Shown: piece by piece, positions 14,251 through 17,848 of the stretch
Numbering within the stretch: the stretch's first letter is position 1
Layout: the number at the start of each line of letters is the position of its first letter
Assembly (NCBI GenBank): GCA_900553345.1
Contig: USDE01000008.1
Location: 1-17,848 of the forward strand
Origin: an uncultured Collinsella sp.
Lineage (GTDB): Bacteria; Actinomycetota; Coriobacteriia; Coriobacteriales; Coriobacteriaceae
DNA: 17,848 nucleotides
Direction of reading: 5' to 3'
Made by a program: the position numbers and the translations under genes
Notes under the pieces: generated by a model
Databases searched by the model: none
What the model was told of the DNA's origin: nothing
Seen by the model: only the letters and a program-made list of their open reading frames with translations

Positions 14251-15315
14251 ATGGCGAATTTTAAGCCCGACATGTCTTGGCGGGATGACGAACGGGTTCA
14301 GCGTGTGACCGAGCAGCCTTCGGGCGGGGCTCATGAGCAGGCTGCCGAGACGCCGGATGTGCGGGTGAATATGCGTCCGAACGGGCAGGCAACCGAAAAG
14401 TCTGCTGGGCAGGTGCAGCAGATGCCGGGGCGTTCGACAAGTCGGATCCCTCGCCCTGCCGGCCAGCCGAATGGACAGGCAGCTGAACGTGCAAATGAGG
14501 CCGTCTCTCGTTTGGGCGGCGTTCGCGCCCTGGTGGTGCTTGCGGCGGTTGTGGTCATAGGCGCGGTTGCCGTTTTCTCCGTGATTGGTGGCGTCGGTGA
14601 CGTGCAAGGCGGCGGGGAAGCCTCGTCGAGCGTCTCTAAAGAGCCGAGCTCAACTGACGCCTCTGGCTCCGAGACCAAGAAAGAAAAAGGTCTCGTCGAT
14701 GTTGATGCGATCACGGATGATACCCTGCACGGGCTGCTTGCCGACTACGATAACGATGACGATGGCCAGCTGACCGCCAAGGAGCCCCAGCGCATCACGG
14801 AGCTGGTCGTGAGTGACGAGGTGACGGACTTCACGCCCATTAGCAAGCTGGACAAGCTCGATACGCTCGGCATCAATACCCTAAGCGCCAAGAGTGCGGA
14901 CTTTAGCGAGCTCGAGGCACTCGAGGTGCTCAAGTTTGGCGACATGACGACCCAGGACCTCGACCTGAGCGTCTGCCCCAAGCTTAACGCCTTTAAGATC
15001 GAGGGCCTTAAGGGTGCTGTCAATTCCATCAACGCCTCGGGTCTTAAGAACCTGATGTTCTTTACTGTTGACCAAGGCCTTCAGGGTGACGTCGAGAAGA
15101 TTGATCTTTCGAATGATGACATTCTTGGCGCACTCGAGATTACCTGCAATGTCGGCGAGCTCAATCTTTCGGGTTGCAGCCACTCGTTCCCCAAGCTCAA
15201 CATCGCTGCGGATCATATCGACAAGATCGTGGTCGACAACAACACCAATGCGGACCTGGTGGACACCCTGCGCGATCTTTGTGCCCAGAAGGGCTGGACG
15301 CTGGAGGAGCGGTAG
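14251..15315 (+). CDS. Single-pass membrane protein with EF-hand loop and degenerate leucine-rich repeats (paralogue 2)
   Basis: A 354-residue protein from the ATG at 14251 (GAGGAG 7 bases upstream; a GTG at 14236 is in frame but lacks such spacing). It has a long polar cytoplasmic tail (1-90) rich in Gln, Pro, Arg and Thr. VSRLGGVR and one TM helix (92-114) closely match the juxtamembrane VNRLGGPR and TM of paralogue 1. After a Ser/Thr-rich linker comes ITDDTL and a textbook EF-hand loop, DNDDDGQLTAKE (D167, D169, D171, G172, E178). LRR-like units follow: LDTLGINTLS, LEVLKFGDM, LNAFKIEGL, LGALEITCN and VGELNLSGC. It would place a calcium-binding LRR ectodomain outside the cell and a disordered tail inside that could be phosphorylated. 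It is the last gene before the bidirectional terminator. Confidence 0.9.
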   Translation: MANFKPDMSWRDDERVQRVTEQPSGGAHEQAAETPDVRVNMRPNGQATEKSAGQVQQMPGRSTSRIPRPAGQPNGQAAERANEAVSRLGGVRALVVLAAVVVIGAVAVFSVIGGVGDVQGGGEASSSVSKEPSSTDASGSETKKEKGLVDVDAITDDTLHGLLADYDNDDDGQLTAKEPQRITELVVSDEVTDFTPISKLDKLDTLGINTLSAKSADFSELEALEVLKFGDMTTQDLDLSVCPKLNAFKIEGLKGAVNSINASGLKNLMFFTVDQGLQGDVEKIDLSNDDILGALEITCNVGELNLSGCSHSFPKLNIAADHIDKIVVDNNTNADLVDTLRDLCAQKGWTLEER

Positions 15316-15365
15316 GATTCTCCAAAGGGATGGATCAGTGTTTGTCGCAAAGCCATAGCTAAATG

Positions 15366-15408
15366 AAAAGGGGGCTCGGTTTTGAACCGAGCCCCTTTAT
15401 TTCTTTTT
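15366..15408. terminator. Bidirectional rho-independent terminator between convergent genes
   Basis: GGGGCTCGGTT (15371-15381) and AACCGAGCCCC (15385-15395) form an 11-bp perfect stem with a TTG loop. It is flanked by AAAA on the left and a T-rich tract (TTTATTTCTTTTT) on the right, so it can stop transcripts from both the LRR gene and the convergent TIR gene. The TIR stop codon (15397-15399) lies in the tail. Confidence 0.93.
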
Positions 15409-16458
15409 CTGAACAGCAGCTGCCTTCTTTTTTTCCTCCTCGAGTAGCTCGCCAAGTTGCTTGCCGCCTTCGGTCTTCCAGTCAGCCATGCCACTACTGC
15501 AGCGACCGATAACAAACGCAGATGCAGCAGAGGGGGTTGGGAATACCAGATCATCGCTTAGGATGTTGTCCTCATTGATGAGGTGCTGGTATTTTTGACG
15601 GCTTTCATATGTGGGCTTGCGGGCAGATGCGGTGGTGCCTTCGGCAATTTTTGAGCCGCCCTTTACAACGAAGCCATCGCTAGTGAAGAACCCATATGCT
15701 TTGGATCCACGACCGAACGTATGAAGCTCGATTTTCGATATGTCTTGTGGGACGCTGATTTTGACGGGGATGTCTTCGATTTCTTCAGTAGCGTCTTCTT
15801 GCATATGATCGATGGCAGCTTTGACTTTATTGGCAAGCCATTGAACAATACAGTCTCTAATAAAGAAATAATCAGGACCTTGGGCTTCGTTCTTGAGCAA
15901 GTCGATCAGTTTTGGCAATATGCCCTCGACGCCATTGACCTCTTTGATTTTTGTCCAAGTTTCGCAAGCATTTTTGTAGGCGGCTTCAGAATCCTTTTCA
16001 TTATCAAAATGCAGGTTGGATTTATCTTTCAGTTTGTCTGCAACGGTTTTTTGGGCAGCCCAAAAAACCGGAACACAAAGGCTTCCGTGGTGTTTTTCAC
16101 TATCGTTTCGAGTGTCAATTTGATTCGTGCGAAACGTGTTGAATTCATATCGGCAAGGATCGCTTGTAAGGTATGCTTCTGTAATAAATGCTAGGAGGAT
16201 ATCGCTGTTGGACAGATCTTTATCGATCTTCTCTTGCCACTTATCGCCGAGACTGATTGAATTTAAGTCGATCACCTTATCCACTCGGTATTCGGTGTCC
16301 TTGAGAAGATCATTGTTAAGCTTGTCCATTGTTCGGTTAACAATATCTAGGAGATGGTTGAATAGATTGTCGTTGCGTCTGTAGCTAATAAAGACCTTTA
16401 CCAGGGTGTTGCCATTTTCATCTTTTTCAACCCCTAGCATGGACTGCTGCTGGTTCAT
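15397..16458 (-). CDS. TIR domain-DUF4357 protein, candidate antiphage effector
   Basis: A 353-residue protein. The TIR domain (about 19-135) starts at VKVFISYRRND and contains SDILLAFITEAYLTS. In SDPCRYEF, Glu105 is in the place of the NADase catalytic Glu. Bacterial TIR domains often cleave NAD+ or make signalling nucleotides during phage defence. A helical linker follows, then a DUF4357-type domain (about 255-335) with GFVVKGGSKIAE and the characteristic PSAASAFVIGRCSSGMADWK. The tail is Lys-rich. The start at 16458 is set by GGAGGA 4 bases upstream. The open frame extends back to 16770, but that part overlaps the preceding gene and reads as Arg/His-rich shadow. It lies 26 bases after the RyR-like gene and is probably its operon partner. 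Two counted rows (15841-15900 and 16321-16380) are 37% and 40% GC, well below neighbours, suggesting recent acquisition. Confidence 0.92.
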   Translation of the reverse strand: MNQQQSMLGVEKDENGNTLVKVFISYRRNDNLFNHLLDIVNRTMDKLNNDLLKDTEYRVDKVIDLNSISLGDKWQEKIDKDLSNSDILLAFITEAYLTSDPCRYEFNTFRTNQIDTRNDSEKHHGSLCVPVFWAAQKTVADKLKDKSNLHFDNEKDSEAAYKNACETWTKIKEVNGVEGILPKLIDLLKNEAQGPDYFFIRDCIVQWLANKVKAAIDHMQEDATEEIEDIPVKISVPQDISKIELHTFGRGSKAYGFFTSDGFVVKGGSKIAEGTTASARKPTYESRQKYQHLINEDNILSDDLVFPTPSAASAFVIGRCSSGMADWKTEGGKQLGELLEEEKKKAAAVQKKK

Positions 16459-16462
16459 GGGT

Positions 16463-16468
16463 TCCTCC
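16463..16468 (-). promoter_or_regulatory. Ribosome binding site choosing the TIR start
   Basis: On the minus strand GGAGGA lies 4 bases before the ATG at 16458. It fixes the start inside the longer open frame and falls in the 26-base gap after the upstream gene's stop. Confidence 0.75.
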
Positions 16469-16484
16469 GTTTTGCCGATTGCTG

Positions 16485-17848
16485 TTATTTGACGATGCTG
16501 CCCTTGGCGATGCGGGCTGAGAGGGCGACGATGATTCGGTCGTAGGCGTAGACGTCTTTTCCTAGCAGGAACCCGCGGGCGCCGAGTACGTCGTTGTCGG
16601 GTGTCATGTAGGCGTGACGCATGAGGATGTCGGACTTGCGAACGCCTTCGGTCCCACTCTTGTTGGGCTTGCCGCTCAGGAACGCATCGACGGCTGCTGC
16701 ACGCATACGCTGCTCGCGTTCCTGTTCGACGGTGCCGTGTCCCAGTTCGGTCATGCCCGTTGCCTGGCAATAGGCAAGCCAGCGATCGTGCTCCATGTCA
16801 CCTAAACGACAGATAAGGGCGAATTCCTCGCGGTTCTTCTGCTCGCTGGCATCGAACTCGGTTTTGGTAGCTGCGTCGGGAACGACGGAGCTTAATATCG
16901 CATTGGCAATGTTGTCGTTATTCGAAGCCGGCTTGACCTTGCCCTGCAGCTTCTCCCTCCAAGCATGCTCGAAGGATCCCTGCTCCACGTCGGCGTCGCT
17001 AAAGCCAAGCGCCCAGAAGCGGTAGGGGATATGTGCTGCCGAAGCTCGGCTGCTGCTCTTGTTGGATTCTTTGCCGTTGTAACTATTAACTGCCTTCTCA
17101 ACGGCGAGTGTTGCGTCAAAATCATTCTCAATAGAGCCATTAAAGCAAAGGTCGTATGCCGCATTGAGCTGCACGGCCAGGCGCTCGCGCTCGTCATTGA
17201 TGATGTTACTGTAGGTGTAGAACGCCTTGCGGGCACCAAACGGATGCATGATATTGGCGGCGTCTTTGCCAGTCGCCTGAGTCTTATCGAGGCTTTTAAG
17301 GGCGCCTAGGATTTCTTCGCTCTCGATATGGGGGCAGATGACGGGTTGCTGTTTGGTGTAGTCCGGTGAGCCCTGGTCGATAAAGCGATTGAAGATCTGA
17401 CGTTGGAGCATGAGCGAATAGGAGAGGTTTTGTCCACAATCTCCCATGGTTACGAAGGCGTAAAGACGAGCGTCATCGGTAATTAGCGCGTTGTCGGCCT
17501 TGGACGATACGCATTTGTTTTGAGCGTCGTAGTGCAGCGTGGTGACGGTGCCGCCGGCAATCAGGCGATCGGTTGTAACCGAGGGCGCCTCAGCTTCTAC
17601 AAAGCGAATTGTCGGCATGCCGTTGCAGCTTTCGCCAAACATCTCGGGGTAGCGGGCTGCTTCGCGTTCTAGTATCGATTGGGCGTTGGGGTCGACAACA
17701 ACAATGTTCAGACGAACGCCCGGCATGCGGCCCATCCAGAAGGAAGTGCGTGTTGCCTGCATGCCGAAATCTCCTGCGCCGAAAACGAGAACGGTGAGAT
17801 TCTGAGGCTCGGGATTTGGGTTGACGGAGATATCGATGGGCTCGAGCA
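16485..17848 (-). CDS. Rossmann (TrkA-N-like) and RyR-like domain protein, 5' end outside window
   Basis: The frame is open to the right edge, so the start is outside; 453 residues are visible. The first visible part reads NLTVLVFGAGDFGMQATR, a dinucleotide-binding Rossmann motif (GAGDFG), followed after one strand by IVVVDPN, where an acidic residue usually contacts the ribose. An ATG at 17762 would cut this motif in half, so it is not the start. The middle is unrecognised. Near the C-terminus are MEHDRWLAYCQATGM and, later, KSDILMRHAYMTP, with VYAYDRIIVALSARI at the end, matching the EH(N/D)RW...YDR pattern of prokaryotic RyR domains. Such Rossmann-RyR proteins are found beside nucleotide-signalling and defence effectors. 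Here it precedes a TIR gene by 26 bases, so it may sense or supply a nucleotide that gates the TIR enzyme; that link is inference. Confidence 0.85.
   Translation of the reverse strand, partial: LEPIDISVNPNPEPQNLTVLVFGAGDFGMQATRTSFWMGRMPGVRLNIVVVDPNAQSILEREAARYPEMFGESCNGMPTIRFVEAEAPSVTTDRLIAGGTVTTLHYDAQNKCVSSKADNALITDDARLYAFVTMGDCGQNLSYSLMLQRQIFNRFIDQGSPDYTKQQPVICPHIESEEILGALKSLDKTQATGKDAANIMHPFGARKAFYTYSNIINDERERLAVQLNAAYDLCFNGSIENDFDATLAVEKAVNSYNGKESNKSSSRASAAHIPYRFWALGFSDADVEQGSFEHAWREKLQGKVKPASNNDNIANAILSSVVPDAATKTEFDASEQKNREEFALICRLGDMEHDRWLAYCQATGMTELGHGTVEQEREQRMRAAAVDAFLSGKPNKSGTEGVRKSDILMRHAYMTPDNDVLGARGFLLGKDVYAYDRIIVALSARIAKGSIVK

Noticed and set aside
16459..16770. 104-codon N-terminal extension of the TIR protein
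   Set aside because: It overlaps the 3' end of the upstream gene and is a shadow rich in Arg and His. The TIR domain begins shortly after the ATG at 16458, which has its own GGAGGA.
17763..17848. Intergenic region upstream of an ATG at 17762
   Set aside because: The frame continues without a stop to the right edge and encodes the first half of a Rossmann motif (LVFGAGDFG), so this is coding sequence.

Overview
The window looks like accessory DNA from a high-GC Gram-positive gut actinobacterium, most likely a coriobacterium of the Collinsella type. This rests on moderately high GC (about 55-60% in most genes), GGAGG-type ribosome sites, and the protein style: Ser/Thr kinases, FHA domains and EF-hand/LRR surface proteins. 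The genus is inference; no rRNA or marker gene is present. Every gene lies in a recognisable transcription unit and no gene-free stretch exceeds 300 bases. The longest is the 190-base divergent promoter region at 1843-2032.

Layout. Positions 1-483 hold the 3' end of an unrecognised, probably exported protein, followed by a rho-independent terminator. At 595-1842 on the minus strand is a tail-anchored Ser/Thr kinase. Between it and the next gene lie two identical 12-bp palindromes inside a perfect 16-bp inverted repeat, a likely shared operator. From 2033 to 11310 runs a tightly packed plus-strand operon (gaps of 2-3 bases, or overlaps of 4-11): a coiled-coil protein of unknown family, a zinc finger-FHA-zinc ribbon adaptor, a NrdG-like radical SAM protein, a ClpB-type AAA+ ATPase with a degenerate first half, a PP2C phosphatase, and a 1166-residue multi-pass membrane kinase whose N-terminus carries eleven ETVTVxR-type repeats. 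Two hairpins (11312-11388) separate this core from four more plus-strand genes: a small soluble protein, a two-TM membrane protein with a strikingly GC-rich second half, and two tandem paralogous single-pass proteins with an EF-hand-like loop and degenerate leucine-rich repeats. A bidirectional terminator (about 15366-15408) ends this unit. On the minus strand beyond it is a second module: a TIR-DUF4357 protein preceded by a Rossmann/RyR-like protein that runs off the right edge.

How it may work together (inference). The membrane kinase and PP2C phosphatase would write and erase Thr phosphorylation. The FHA adaptor would read it, with the kinase's own repeat tail as the obvious docking site. 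The ClpB-like ATPase would remodel or disassemble a target, and the radical SAM protein would make a chemical modification or activate a glycyl-radical partner not present here. The LRR/EF-hand proteins and the PH-like and two-TM proteins would be envelope-facing sensors or scaffolds. The logic recalls the PpkA/PppA/Fha/ClpV post-translational switch of type VI secretion, but no secretion components are seen. I do not recognise the combination as a named system. The TIR plus Rossmann/RyR pair resembles nucleotide-centred antiphage systems and is probably a separate defence module.
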